Positions 23,647 to 34,964 of a stretch of 64,000 nucleotides of DNA are shown here, one piece after another (the stretch's first letter is position 1; each line of letters starts with the position of its first letter). Source of the DNA: Elymus sibiricus. Its lineage: Eukaryota > Streptophyta > Magnoliopsida > Poales > Poaceae. Under the pieces are notes generated by a model. The model saw nothing but the letters and a program-made list of their open reading frames with translations. It made no database searches and had not been told where the DNA came from. The position numbers and the translations under genes were made by a program. The stretch spans positions 236,817,904 to 236,881,903 of the forward strand of contig CM077674.1 in assembly GCA_039707655.1 (NCBI GenBank). The letters are read 5' to 3'.

Positions 23647-25736
23647 TTGTCAGTCATGTTAGATGCCACTGATAGCCAGAACAGGTCAGAGAGCCCAATT
23701 GCTGATATTCCAGAGGCAGGCACTAGTCCTGAAGTACGCATTTCTGATGATGGAGAAAGAAGCACTCCAAGTGGGATGCCTCCAGCTGCCACTAGGACCA
23801 GGAGGCACAGGAACTCATCATCCGAGGATGAGGATTTTGTTGTTGAAGAGGTGACTTCCAAGCCCAAGAGGAAAGTTGTTGCCAAGGAGCAGCAAGGTCA
23901 GCAAAGCAAGAAGGGCACCAGTAAGGAGAAAGCTTCAACTGTAGCCAAGAGAAAACTCAGTCTGGGAGACCCCAGCAAAGTGAAGAGGACATCAAAGAGA
24001 AAGAGAACTGTTTATGTTCAAGGTAGCAGAGCTGATATGTTCATTGATCCTCATGCTGATGCAGCAGAAAAGGATGAGGCAGAAGCACCTGAGCCAGCTC
24101 AAAAGGAAAAGTTCATGGGTGATGCTATGAAGTCTGCAAACACTTCAAAGGCCAAGAAGCCTGCTCCAGCCAAGCCCAAGAAGACCATAAGGAACATTCC
24201 AGCTTCTGAGAAGAACAAGGCAAATGTGCCTCTTCCTGATCAAGGAGATGAAGCCCCAGTGCTTCTAAAGCTCAGACCAAGACTGCCAACCCACAATGAT
24301 GCTCATCCAATTGCTGAGAACATGAAGCTGAGGAAGGACAAAGGTCTCACGCTATGGAGACAGAATGACCCATATGCCGTAAGGAGGAGGACTGCTATAG
24401 ACACCAGGTTCCACACCAGAGAGCAGCAGGACTTCTATGAGACAGTGTTGATGGACAAAAAGCCAATTGTTGCAGATATGAGGTATGTTGATTGGAAATA
24501 CATTGATGATGGAGAGAACAAGGATGTCTTTCCCAATGTACATGATTGCTTCAAGGCATGTGGAGTTGACAAATTCATTGGTCAGAAGTTGACTGCATGG
24601 AATGATGAGATGATCATGCAATTCTACTCCACTATTCATTTCTATCCAGATGGGAAGATTGTTTGGATGGCAGAAGGACAGAGATTCTCCTCTACCATTG
24701 AGGAGTGGGAAAGGATGCTTAATGTGCCTGAAGTTGAGAATGATGATATTGATGTTTATGGTGTACCCAGGAATGACCACAATTCAATGGCCAATATGTA
24801 CAATGAGATACCCAAAGATGATCTTGAGTCTCATAAGTTTGGGTCAGTGTACTATCTCCAGGCAGGTCTACCCACCATCAACACTATTCTCAGGCACACC
24901 TTGATGCCCAGTCAGGTGATCACAGGATGACCAGAGGGTACTCAATCAATGTGCTGTACATTATAGATGAAAGGCAATGCTTCAGAGTGACGGACTTGAT
25001 TGTTGAGACAATCAAGAGGACTGCTGCTGACCAGAAGAGGTCTTGTGGATTTGCCCTACACATTCAGATGCTTATTAATGCCAAATATGGCATAGGAAAA
25101 TATTAGTTGAACAGGGAACATCTTCCTCTTTACCCTGAGTTTGAGGACAATGAGGTTGTCATGGATGAAGATCATCCTACCTCTGTTAAAGGGTAAGAGA
25201 AGATTGCAGAAGCTAAGGCTGCACTGGCTACAAAGAAAGCTGCAGAGAGCTTAGCTGCACCCAAGAGCAAAGCCGATGAGATCCTAGAAGCTACCCAAAG
25301 GATTGAGCAACACCTGGCCAGCATTGTGCAATTTCAAGAGAGTCTTGAGAGGATTTTTGATGAGAAGATCCATGCCTTGGATGTCAAGCTGACTGAAGTG
25401 CAGATGACTGTCAACAAGCTAGAAGCAGACGTTGAGTTAGCCAAGAAGGAGAAGGAGGATGCTGCAAATGACAGTGAGGAGCATGATGACTTGGTCCGGG
25501 ACACGACACAGCAGTTTGTGCAGGTACCCAGAGGACTTAGGTCTGATGCTATCCCAGCACAGGACCCTAGGACCACAGTCTCAGCACCAGCTTCAGCATC
25601 TTCAGTTGCTTCAGTGCCACCTCCAGTGTCCACTCCTCCACCTCAGACCTCAGCAGAGATCTTCATAGATGCAGTCATATCAACTCCAGCATCAACTCAG
25701 ACAGGAGCCGCCAGCAGAGCCCATAGTGACACTTAG
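23647..25736 (+). pseudogene. Envelope-like accessory ORF of a SIRE/Maximus-type Copia, broken
   Basis: The start ATG is at 23659 or earlier in the same frame; reading begins with an S/E/K-rich, strongly basic region (SKPKRKVV, TSKRKRTVYV, AKKPAPAKPKK, about residues 70-200). A globular part follows, with DMRYVDWKYIDD and FYPDGKIVWMAEGQRFS, which resembles the plant-transposon-protein-like domain commonly found in these accessory ORFs. A one-base loss near 24910 shifts the frame. Sense resumes through RMTRGYSINVLYIIDERQCF, then TAG (about 25104) and TAA (about 25194). It ends with a coiled-coil stretch (25326-25480) and a Pro/Ser-rich tail at 25736. No clear signal peptide is visible, so an envelope function is only by position. 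The product role is unknown. Confidence 0.7.
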
Positions 25737-26250
25737 TTCTATGCATTTTCAAACTTTTTGGTACTTGTTGCCAAAGGGGGAGAAATTGTATAGATCATAG
25801 GGCTTCGAGAGAGAGAGAGTGCTTTGCACTTTTGCTCTTTCTTTTTTTGCGGTTTTATCGATACTTTTGGTCGTTTGAGATACTCTTGTGTGATACGTGT
25901 GGTTGATACTACGTTTATGCTACCCTTAATGAGTGCTTGATCATACTATGCTTAATGTGTGCTTATTGCTTATCTTGTGCTAGTCTTATCTTGTATGATC
26001 ATTTACTCATGTCTTGGTGATGAGTGCATGTATTTCATTCTTATCATTTTATGCGCTCCACCAAGATGTATGTGACATGGAAGAGTGACCCATGATCCTA
26101 ATCGATTGTGCATTTGCATTCAAACGCAAATTTTAAATAATGCACAAATTTAGGGGGAGCTCTTACTTATCATATACTTCTCAAAGCGACAATATTATTC
26201 ATTGATTATATCCATTGTCGAAGCTTTGATCTATATGTTGTCATCAATTA
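25737..26250 (+). other. 3' untranslated internal region, copy 1
   Basis: It contains 'ccaaagggggagaaatt' at about 25771, typical of SIRE-type 3' regions, and T-rich DNA. No coding region is supported. Confidence 0.55.
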
Positions 26251-26266
26251 CCAAAAAGGGGGATAT
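26251..26266 (+). other. Polypurine tract, copy 1
   Basis: CCAAAAAGGGGGATAT abuts the start of the right LTR (TGAAAGTGC at 26267). Confidence 0.8.
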
Positions 26267-27446
26267 TGAAAGTGCAACTAATCCCTGGGTGGTTTTGGTA
26301 ATTAATAACAACATATATGTCATTGAACTAATGATTACTTGAGATATATTTTAGAGAGTTCAATGATGTGGAAATGGCAAAGACTAAGGAATGTGGACCC
26401 CTCAAAATGCTAAGGACTCATATTGGCAAAAGCTCAAGACTCCATTTTTGGTTTAGTGATCCAAGATCACATTGAGTCCATAGGAAAAGCCAATACTATT
26501 AAAAGGGATGAGGTTTTGATAATGATCTGGTTGCTCAAGTGCTTAGTGGTATAGCTCCAAAACTCTCAGCAACTCTCACTACCCAAAACCCTAAAGTGCC
26601 ATCTCGGTCCCACCGAAACTCTCTATCCAGACTCACTGAGATGACATTCTCTCAACCACTTCCAAACCCTAATGCATCAGTCTCACTGAGCCTAATCTCA
26701 GTCTTACCGATTCCAGTTCAAAATGCCATATTCCATTCCAGTAAGCAAATCAAAATGACCGAAACAGACTCTCGGTCTCATCGAGATGGGCTTGCCAAGT
26801 TTCTATAACCAACTGCAGTCATATCGATGTCACCGAGATGACTCAGTTGGTCTCACCGAAACTTGTTAACCCTAGTCATTGCACAAGTCGGTCTCACCAA
26901 AATGCTTCCCTCGGTCCCGCCGAGATTCCTAACGTTTATATTTTTGAACAGATTGGTCTCACCGAGTTGTCAACTTCGGTCTGTCCGATTCTGGTCAAAT
27001 GTGTGTAATGGTTGGATTTTGTGTGGAGACTATTTATACCCCTCCACCCCCTCTTCATTCATTGAGAGAGCACTCAGACTGAACCTCTACTTCCACCATA
27101 CATTTTTGAGAAGAGAACCACCTACCCTTGTGTTGAGATCAAGTTGCTCCACTCCCACCATATGAAACTTGATCTCTAGCCTTTCCAAGTTGCTTTCCAC
27201 TCAATCCTTTCTTCCACCATAGCCAAATCAGTGAGAAGAGTTGAGTGTTGGGGAGACTATCATTTGAAGCACAAGAGCAAGGAGTTCATCATCAACAACA
27301 ACATCTATTACCTTTTGGAGAGTGGTGTCTCCTAGATTGGTTAGGTGTCGCTTGGGAGCCTCCGTCGAGATGTGGAGTTGAACCAAGAAGTCTGTAAGGG
27401 CAAGGAGATCGCCTACTTCGTGAAGATCTACCCCGAGTAAGGCTAG
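26267..27446 (+). repeat. Right LTR of copy 1, first part
   Basis: It is collinear with 18076-19254 and interrupted at TAG|CACTAC. Many CG sites of the left LTR are TG or CA here (for example tcaccgag to tcactgag), as expected from decay of methylated cytosines. Confidence 0.9.
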
Positions 27447-27830
27447 CACTACTGGAATCCCCCTCTTTGCCATCTGCTAGCTCTTTGTCGTCTGCCAGTT
27501 GATGGCAAAGAGGTTGTTTGCCATCTGCTTTGGGAAAGCAGACGGCAAAGAGCCAGCTGATGGCAAAGAGAGTCTTTGCCATCAGCTGGTCCTTTGCCAT
27601 CCGCCAGCAGACGGCAAAGAGGCCAAAGGCAGATGACAAAGAGGCCCGTGGGCCCCAGTGGGGTCGTTGCTGTCTGCTATCCCTTTGCCGTCTGCCAGCA
27701 GACGGCAAAGAACGGCCTGGCAGACGGCAAAGGGGCGGTGGGGGCCCACCAAAGGACGGCGTGGGGCTGACCTAACGGCTGGCCTCTTTGCCGTCGGCTA
27801 GCAGACGGCAAAGAATTAACTTACCTAAAC
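27447..27830. repeat. Left sub-terminal repeat array of the CACTA element
   Basis: Units such as tttgccgtctgccagcagacggcaaaga, themselves palindromic, recur in both orientations more than ten times. In CACTA elements such repeats bind the accessory transposon protein. Open frames across it arise from the repeats. Confidence 0.85.
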
Positions 27831-27835
27831 GGCCG

Positions 27836-28260
27836 CGCCCACCCCGCCTCTCTCTCTCTTTCTCTCTCTGTGTTTCCCTCTCTCTCTCCTCGACGACCAT
27901 CGTTCCACCACCACCCGCCGCCGCCCCGCCACCCAACCACCCGCCGCCGCCCTGCTCCTCTCTCTCCCCGATGCCCCACCGCCACCGCCCCCGCCGCGCC
28001 ACCCAACGCCCCCACCACCCGCCGCCGCCCCTCCCTACTGCCCCGTCGCCGCCCCTCCCCGTGGCCGCTCGCCGCCCCTCCCCGCTGCCCGGCCGCCCCC
28101 GCCGGCCGGCCGCCCCGGCGGCCCTGCCCCCCTTTGGTGAGGTTCCCCTCCCCTTCTTTTCTTGGTTTTTTTAGTTTTTTTTGTTTTTTGTTTTTTGATG
28201 TTTAATTACATGTTTTGCATATAGTTCTTTAGATGTTTAGGTAAAATAGTTTTTTTTTAA
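27836..28260. other. GC-rich leader-like region in the CACTA element
   Basis: A CT repeat (27848-27890) is followed by a very C-rich, CCG/CCA-rich stretch to about 28135 and then T-rich DNA. It could be promoter or 5' leader of the transposase gene. Proline-rich open frames reflect composition and are not accepted as genes. Confidence 0.4.
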
Positions 28261-28261
28261 A

Positions 28262-28537
28262 TATTTAGTAGAAAAAAACCTAGAAGAATAAAAAAGAAGA
28301 AAAGAAGAAGGAAAAAAAGGAAAAAGAAAAAAGGAAAAGAAGAAAAAAGAAGAAGAAGAAGAAGAAGAAGAAGAAGAAGAAGAAGAAGAAGAAGAAGAAG
28401 AAGAAGAAGAAGAAGAAGAAGAAGAAGAAGAGGAAAAATGAAAAGAAGGAAGAAGAAGAAGAGGAGAAGAAAAGAAGAAGAAGAAGAAGAAGAAGAAGAA
28501 GAAGAAGAAAAAGGAAAAGAAGAAGAAGAAGAAGAAG

Positions 28538-28569
<32 letters not shown>

Positions 28570-28700
28570 GAAAGAGGAGAGGAGGAGAAGAAAAAGAGGA
28601 AGAAGAAGAAGAAAAAGTAGAGAAGGAAGAAAAGGAAGAAGATGAAGAAGAAGAAAAGGTAAAAAGAGGAAAAAAAGAAGAAGAGGAAGAAGAAGAAAAC
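28262..28700. repeat. Long purine tract dominated by (GAA)n
   Basis: About 440 bp of almost pure A/G on the plus strand, mostly GAA/AAG triplets with GGA and AAAA interruptions and only a handful of pyrimidines. Apparent poly-Phe/Ser/Leu or poly-Glu/Lys frames are products of the repeat. Confidence 0.95.
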
Positions 28701-28905
28701 GACACCCCGACCCCGACACGACACCCCGACCCTGACACGACACCCCGACACCCTGACAGCACGACACCCCGACACCCCGACAGCCCGACACCACACCCCG
28801 ACACCCCGACACCACGACACCCAGACACGACACCCCCGACACCCTGACACCCCGACACCACGACACCACGACACCCAGACACGACACCCCCGACCCCCGA
28901 CACCT
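28699..28905. repeat. CGACACCC-type tandem array
   Basis: Reiterated cgacacccc / cgacaccc / cacgacaccc units of about 8-15 bp run for ~200 bp directly after the purine tract. No gene is implied. Confidence 0.9.
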
Positions 28906-29346
28906 CTTCGGCCTCCTGTTGACCGAAATGGTGCTCTTCGGCCTTCCAGAGGCCGACGGGGTCATATATTTGTGAATTATGAGTTAGGTCATATATTTTC
29001 CTATTTTGTTATGAAAAACATCATATATATTTGTGTTGATCGGGTGGATTTAAATGTGCAGTTGTTTCATCGCTGCGAGGGTCTATTATTCGACGACCTC
29101 CCTGTGCGTTCGACGAGCTCCGCCCCTGCGTTCGTGGGTGAGCACAAATGACATCTCCTCCTCCCCCCTTCATTTGCTCTGTTCCGGTCTTCGTACCGAT
29201 GAAACTTGCTAGCTATAGGTGTCAATCATCAGTATGCGTGACCACTATGTGTCTCCCGTTCAAAAGGGTTACATCTATAAATATGCATGCATTTGCATAT
29301 TTATAACTGTGATTCTTTTGAATTGTCCAACGTTATCCATGGACAG

Positions 29347-29561
29347 CCCGAGTATGTGTAGATTGGGTTAGTTTTCCCATATGCTCTGCTCCGGATCCGA
29401 TGCAAAATTTCGTCAGTGCCTCCCTGTTGTTCTCCGGGTACACACCTCTCTGCTTATTGCTGAGACGTGTATCAGGAGAACAGCGGGGAGGTGCTGCTGA
29501 AATTTTGCGTCGGATCCGGAGCAGAGCATGGGAAAATGAACCCAATCTACACATACCCGGG
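29347..29561. repeat. Large near-perfect inverted repeat (~96-bp arms, ~23-nt loop)
   Basis: The left arm (29347-29442) starts cccgagtatgtgtagattgg and the right arm (29466-29561) ends ccaatctacacatacccggg as its complement. The core ctctgctccggatccgaNgc pairs fully. Arms differ by scattered mismatches only. RNA from either strand could fold into a long hairpin. It lies 150 bp upstream of the transposase start. Confidence 0.9.
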
Positions 29562-29713
29562 TGGGATTAGGACCTATCTTTACCTATTAGCGTCTAGGTT
29601 GCATGGACGTAATAAAACTGACAAACTCTATTAACTGATGAATATGGTTTGCTGAATTATGTATACATTTCTAGTGTGTCCAGTAGCTAGGCAAGACGAG
29701 TGATCGTGCGTGG

Positions 29714-31673
29714 ATGTACACCGGTCACACTAGTCCAAAAGACATGACCCATGAGTGGTTAACAAAAACCAAGGGGTTTGTGAGAGCCGCATTTGCAAAT
29801 GGACAGAGAAAAACCTGGTGCCCCTGTGTCGAGTGCGACAACTATTATAAGTGGTCAGAGTTTGAAATGATCAAACACCTGTAGAAGTGGGGTTTTATGC
29901 CTAATTATACGGTCTGGACATTTCATGGTGAGTCTGCCCAACGTGCCAGAGCTGAGGAGGGCCGTCGTCGCACCGACGAGCATGGTACCGGGATGGAAGA
30001 CATGGTGGAAGACTTTGATGATGCTCGGGATTTGGACGATGAGATGGAGGAATCTGCAAAGGCCTTCAATGATATGTTGGAGTCTTCAAAATGTCCTCTC
30101 CACGAGCACACTGAGCTTTGTCAGTTGGATGCCATCGCACAAGTAATGGCTCTGAAGGCTCAATTCAACATGGGCAGAGAATGCTACAATGCGATGATGA
30201 CACTATTTGGACGCTTTCTACCCAAAGGCCATGTAATGCCTGCAAACCTGTACCAGTCGGACAAAATCCTCCGTGTACTTAAGATGCCCTATGAGAAGAT
30301 AGATGCCTGTGAGAAAGGATGTGCCTTATTTAGGCTTGAGTATGCGGACTTGAAGTATTGTCCCGTTTGCCAGTCTTCCAGGTATGTTGTGGTAGACAAC
30401 GGTATGGGTGAGAAGAGTCAGACAAAAATCCCAGTTAATGTTCTTCGGTATATGCCAATCATACCAAGACTTCAACGTCTTTTCATGGTTGAAGAGACGG
30501 CCAGACAGATGACATGGCACAAATTGGGCAAAAGAACCAAACTAGATGCAGATGGGGAGCTGATGTTGGTACACACATCAGACGCTTTTGCGTGGAAGCG
30601 CTTCGATGCAATACATCATGCTAAAGCGGCAGATCCAAGGTATCCTCGAATCACCATAAGAATGAATGGGTTCAATGTGTTTGGTATGATGGCAGCCCAA
30701 TACAGTTGTTGGCCAGTATTTGTCATTCCACTCAATCTCCCCCCCGGACAGATTATGCAAAGAAAGAACATTTTCCTCCTTTGCCCACACAATATCGACA
30801 TGATGCACACTGAAAATAATGTCGGCGAGGCCCTCTTTGGTACATTGTTTGGCATAGAGGGGAAAACAAAGGATAATCCTAAGGCTAGAGTCGATCAGGA
30901 GGCTCTATGTGATAGACCACTACAAAATATGCGACAACCGAAAGGAAATAAGAACTGGGCGAAGCCAAAGGCATGGTTCAATCTTGGAAGGCCAGATATA
31001 AGGGAAATTATCCTGTGGGTGAAAAAGGAGTTGATGTTCCCCGATGGATATGCAGCGAATCTAAAGAGGGGAGCGAGCCTTGAAAAATTGAAAATATTTG
31101 GTCTCAAGAGTCATGATTGGCACATATGGCTTGAGCAGGTAATGTCAGTGATGTTGCGTGGCTTTATCCCTGAGGATGAATGGCTAGTACTGGCAGAGCT
31201 GAGCTATTTCTTTCGTGTTCTTTGTGCGAAAGAACTATCGCTGGCTTGCTAGAAGTACTGGAAGAGTTGGCGCCGGAGTTGATCCGCAAGTTAGAGAAGA
31301 TCTTTCCACCGGGCTTCTTTAATCCAATGCAGCATTTGATTTTGCATCTCCCAATTGAGGCATGATTGGGGGGCCCGTGCAGAATCGTTGGTGCTACGCA
31401 ACTAAGAGGATGCAGAAGATGCTTCAAGCAAAATGTAAAAATAAACGTCGAATTGAAGCATCGATGGCCGAGGCATTCATTACTGAGGAGGCGGCAAACT
31501 TTGTGACAGCACACTACGAAGCCAAAAATCATCATTTGCATAATCCGAAGCCTCAGTACAATGCTGGCGACCCTAAAAAGGGTGGATCCAACCTCAGCCT
31601 ATTCAAAGGGAAGCTCGCACCAGCCGGTGCTTATACTTCCTTATCCTTCCTCGACGCGTGGTGGGAGGGGTAG
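29714..31673 (+). pseudogene. CACTA Tnp2-type transposase, deleted and frameshifted
   Basis: The probable start is ATG at 29714 (MYTGHTSPKDMTHEWLTKTK), beginning an N-terminal transposase-associated domain with CPCVECDNYYKWS. A TAG at 29882 interrupts it, and the frame is open again from 29897. The Tnp2 region follows: CPVCQSSRYV, IPRLQRLFM, MNGFNVFGMM, VFVIPLNLPPG. Right after it (about residue 350, near 30775) the sequence passes directly to LCPHNIDMMHTENN. The ~200 residues that normally lie between these blocks are absent, so part of the catalytic domain is lost. Frameshifts near 31245 and 31362 lead through KIFPPGFFNPMQHLILHLP to the end at 31673. In intact relatives the protein cuts at the element ends. 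Confidence 0.85.
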
Positions 31674-31739
31674 TTCCATTCCACGCCAGACCCTTTGGAG
31701 AGCGCTGCATCTCAGTATGTAGACACCACCGGCGGTCGC

Positions 31740-32936
31740 TTCTTCTTCAGCCAGGAGAGGTCGGGGAGGGAAGAAGAAGGAGAAGGCTGGTAGAGGTGGA
31801 CGTGGTGGCGGGAGAGGTAGGAAGGCTGCTACTACGCCTTCCTCGCCGCCACCCCCAGCTGATTCACCCGACCACAGGGCTGCTCTGTCTGAGATGGAGC
31901 CGCCTGAGGTGGACCCGTCTCGGACTCTAGTCCATGAGCCTTGGGTCAACGAGCCTATGGCCGATGAGCCTCGGGCCGACACAACAAGACGGATGTGCCA
32001 GAGCTGTTCGACCTCTATGCCATGTCCCATAGTGCCCCGTACAAGAAGGCCAAGGCATTCTCTGAGTCTGACCTCGATGATCCAAAGAACTTCACCAATC
32101 GCGCCTCCAACAACAAGCTTGTGAGGTACAGAGACGAGGGGAAGGCGAGGAAAGGGCCTGACTTTAACCCGAGCCAGCCTATTGATCCAGAGCTGGTGAT
32201 GATATCTGGTGGCGGGAGGCCCCATGGCTCGTTAGCCATTGGGGATGGACTGATACATTGTACTAGCACTCTCTCGCAGATTAAGAGGCGCCAGACGAGC
32301 TCCAATCCTGAGATAAGACCTCGTCCATGGCCAATGGATCTTGAAATCAAGGTTAGTTATATGGACTCAGATACCTTTCCTCCATTACATTATGTGTGCG
32401 GCCATCGATGATTACAATGCTAACGAGGAGTGGTGTTGCAGGCTGCTATTTTGGAAGAGAGAGCGAAGACGAAGGCTGCTATTGAGGAAGAGAGAGCGAA
32501 GACCCAGGCCCTTCTAGAGGAGAGGGACCGACAGGCGGCGGAGAGGGAGAGGGAGATTGAGGAGAGGATGGCTAGGATGTTGGAGGAGGAGAGGAACCGG
32601 AACGACACGGCTAACCGGGCCCTATATGAGCTATGCACGGTAAGTTTCTTCTGCATATTAGCCAAATCATGCACGTAATGGTCCTTTCATTAGTAAGACC
32701 CTGTGCGAGAAGAACGGCATGACCCCTCCGCCGATGCCAGTCGTTGCTCCGGTGGCCACGGTGAGTTTCATTTGAATGGACATTAGTCACTAGTCTTCAA
32801 ATTTGAGTTGCATCATGCTAACGAGACATTGCAAATGATATTTGGTGCTGCATAACTCCCGACAAGCATCGACCGATCCTCCTCCGTCTGGCACTGGCAC
32901 GAGCAACACCCCCGATCCTTCACCTACGGCTTGACG
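31740..32936 (+). pseudogene. Second CACTA gene, intron-containing, frameshifted
   Basis: A basic Gly/Arg/Lys-rich start (about 31755-31840) runs into a P/E-rich part. A frameshift near 31975 leads to DVPELFDLYAMSHSAPYKKA, which continues to LEIK at 32351. A donor GTTAGT and an acceptor TTGCAG (32441) bound a 90-bp intron in phase 0. The next exon, 32442-32639, is a strong coiled coil (RAKTKAAIEEERAKTQALLE) ending at GTAAGT. A short exon 32698-32760 (CEKNGMTPPPMPVVAPVAT) ends at GTGAGT, and a last Ser/Pro/Thr-rich exon lies at about 32877-32936. Domain order fits the second, DNA-binding-type protein of grass CACTA elements, but I cannot name it. No clean start codon is seen. Exon limits are inferred from splice signals. 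Confidence 0.55.
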
Positions 32937-32939
32937 GTA

Positions 32940-34400
32940 AGTTTCCAAAGTGCTATGCTTAACAAATTCATACTTAGCTTAAGAAATGACCTATTTAGCT
33001 CTAAAATGCCATATACTTAGCAATATTTCCTCCAAAATGACATAATAACCTTAATTAGCTCCAAAATGACCTATTTAACCTAGGATAGCTCTAAAATGAC
33101 CTATACTTAGCATTTTCCTCCTAAATGACTTAATATGCTTAGCTAGCTAAAAAATGACAGAATAACCTTACTTAGCTCCAAAAGGACCTATTTAACCTAG
33201 GATAGCTCTAAAGTGACCTATACTTAGCATTTATTCCTTCAAAATGACTTAATATGCTTAGCTAGCTAAAAAATGACATAATAACCTTAATTAGCTCCAA
33301 AATGACCTATTTAACCTAGGATAGCTCTAAAATGACCTATACTTAGCATTTATTCCTCCAAAATGAATTTATATTCTTAGCTAGCTCAAAAATGACCTAT
33401 TTAACCTAGGATAGCTCTAAAATGACCTATTTGACCTAGGATAGCTCTAAAATGACCTATACTTAGCTTTTTTCCTCCAAAATGAATTAATATGCTTAGC
33501 TAGCTCAAAATTGACAAAATAACCTTAATTAGCTCCAAAAGGACCTATTTAACCTAGGATAGCTCTAAAGTGACCTATACTTAGCATTTATTCCTCCAAA
33601 ATGACTTAATATGCTTAGCTAGCTAAAAAATGACATAATAACCTTAATTAGCTCCAAAAGGACCTATTTAACCTAGGATAGCTCTAAAGTGACCTATACT
33701 TAGCATTTATTTCTCCAAAATGAATTTATATGCTTAGCTAGCTAAAAAATGACATAATAACCTTAATTAGCTCCAAAATGACCTATTTAACCTAGGTTAG
33801 CTCTAAAATGACCTATACTTAGCATTTATTCCTCCAAAATGAATTTATATGCTTAGCTAGCTCAAAAATGACCAATTTAACCTAGGATAGCTCTAAAATG
33901 ACCTATTTAACCTAGGATAGCTCTAAAATGACCTATACTTAGCATTTATTCCTCCAAAATGAATTAATATGCTTAAGAAATGACCTATTTAGCTTCAAAA
34001 TGACTTAATATGCTTAATTAGCTCAAAAATGGCATAATTACCTAGGTTAGCTCTAAAATAACCTATACTTAGCTTATTTAGTTCATTTATGACATACTTA
34101 GCATATTTAGGTCAAAAATGACCTATTTAACCTAGGATAGCCCTAAAATGACCTATACTTAGCATTTACTCCTCCAAAATGACTTAATATGCTTAGCTAG
34201 CTCAAAAATGACATAATATGCTTAAGAAATGACCTATTTAGCTCCAAAATGACTTAATATGCTTAATTAGCTCAAAAATGGCATAATTACTTATGTTAGC
34301 ACAAAAATGACCTATACTTACCTTATTTTCCTCCAAATTGACAAAATAAGCATAGTTAGCTCAAAAATGGCATAATTACCTATGTAAGCTCTAAAATGAC
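32940..34400. repeat. Minisatellite, ~118-bp unit built of ~20-bp subrepeats
   Basis: The phrase ttaNttagctccaaaa recurs at about 33051, 33168, 33287, 33525, 33643 and 33762, a spacing of 117-119 bp or twice that. Within each unit tagctcNaaaatgacctat recurs several times with 'ttaacctaggatagctct' and 'acttagcatttattcctcc'. Copies are well conserved in the middle and diverge to the right. Confidence 0.92.
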
Positions 34401-34640
34401 ACAAATAAGGAATAAGAAGAAGAAAAACAAGGAAGAAGAGAAAAAGAAAGAATAGAAGAAAGAGAAGAAAAAGAAAGAATAAAAGAAGAAGATTGAGAAG
34501 GAAAAGGGTAAAAACCTTCTTCTTCATCTAGTCTTTTTCTTCTTCTTCTTCTTCTAGTCTTGTTTTCTTCTTCTTCTAGTCTTCTTCTTCTTCTTCTAGT
34601 CTTCTTCTTCTTCTTCTTCTTCTTCTTCTTCTAACTTGCT
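34400..34640. repeat. Purine tract followed by pyrimidine tract (GAA/CTT mirror)
   Basis: About 115 bp of A/G-rich triplets (34400-34512) are followed by about 120 bp of cttctt-rich DNA with repeated 'cttcttcttctagtctt' units. The two halves are roughly complementary and could pair in RNA. Confidence 0.8.
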
Positions 34641-34964
34641 TACTCCCATTTTTGCAGATTTGATTCACTTCATGGAAGCTGGCATTTGATGGACTGCTAG
34701 TTTTAGTTTCTGTTTTGAGTTTATGTTGATGAACAATGTATGTTGTATAACTCCGTGAAACTATGTATGTATGTTGATGAACTCCATGAAACTATGTATG
34801 CATTGGACGTTTTAAGACCCTATATGTTTCGTTGCGTTGATGGACTGCTAGATGGTTGATATATGGGCTATGTTTGAGGTTGAAAATATATATATATCAT
34901 TTATGTCCTTTGAAAATGTAGGGATATAATAGAAAACAAAAAAAAGGGGCAATATAGCCACATT

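Larger units (their letters stand above)
32937..34657 (+). other. Probable last intron of the second CACTA gene, holding a minisatellite
   Basis: A GTAAGT donor at 32937 and a pyrimidine-rich tract ending TTTTTGCAG at 34657 fit an intron of 1.7 kb, with a short final exon or 3' untranslated region after it. Nearly all of it is tandem repeat. The assignment is an inference from splice signals. Confidence 0.45.

Noticed and set aside
27788..28205. Proline-rich plus-strand ORFs in the CACTA element
   Set aside because: They follow from CT and CCG repeats and show no domain.
28237..28965. Three overlapping 205-242-codon minus-strand ORFs
   Set aside because: They are poly-Phe/Ser/Leu readings of the (GAA)n tract joined to the C-rich array; all three frames are open because of the repeat.
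32940..34400. Possible CRISPR-like array
   Set aside because: There are repeat units but no unique spacers of constant length, and the host is clearly a plant nuclear genome.
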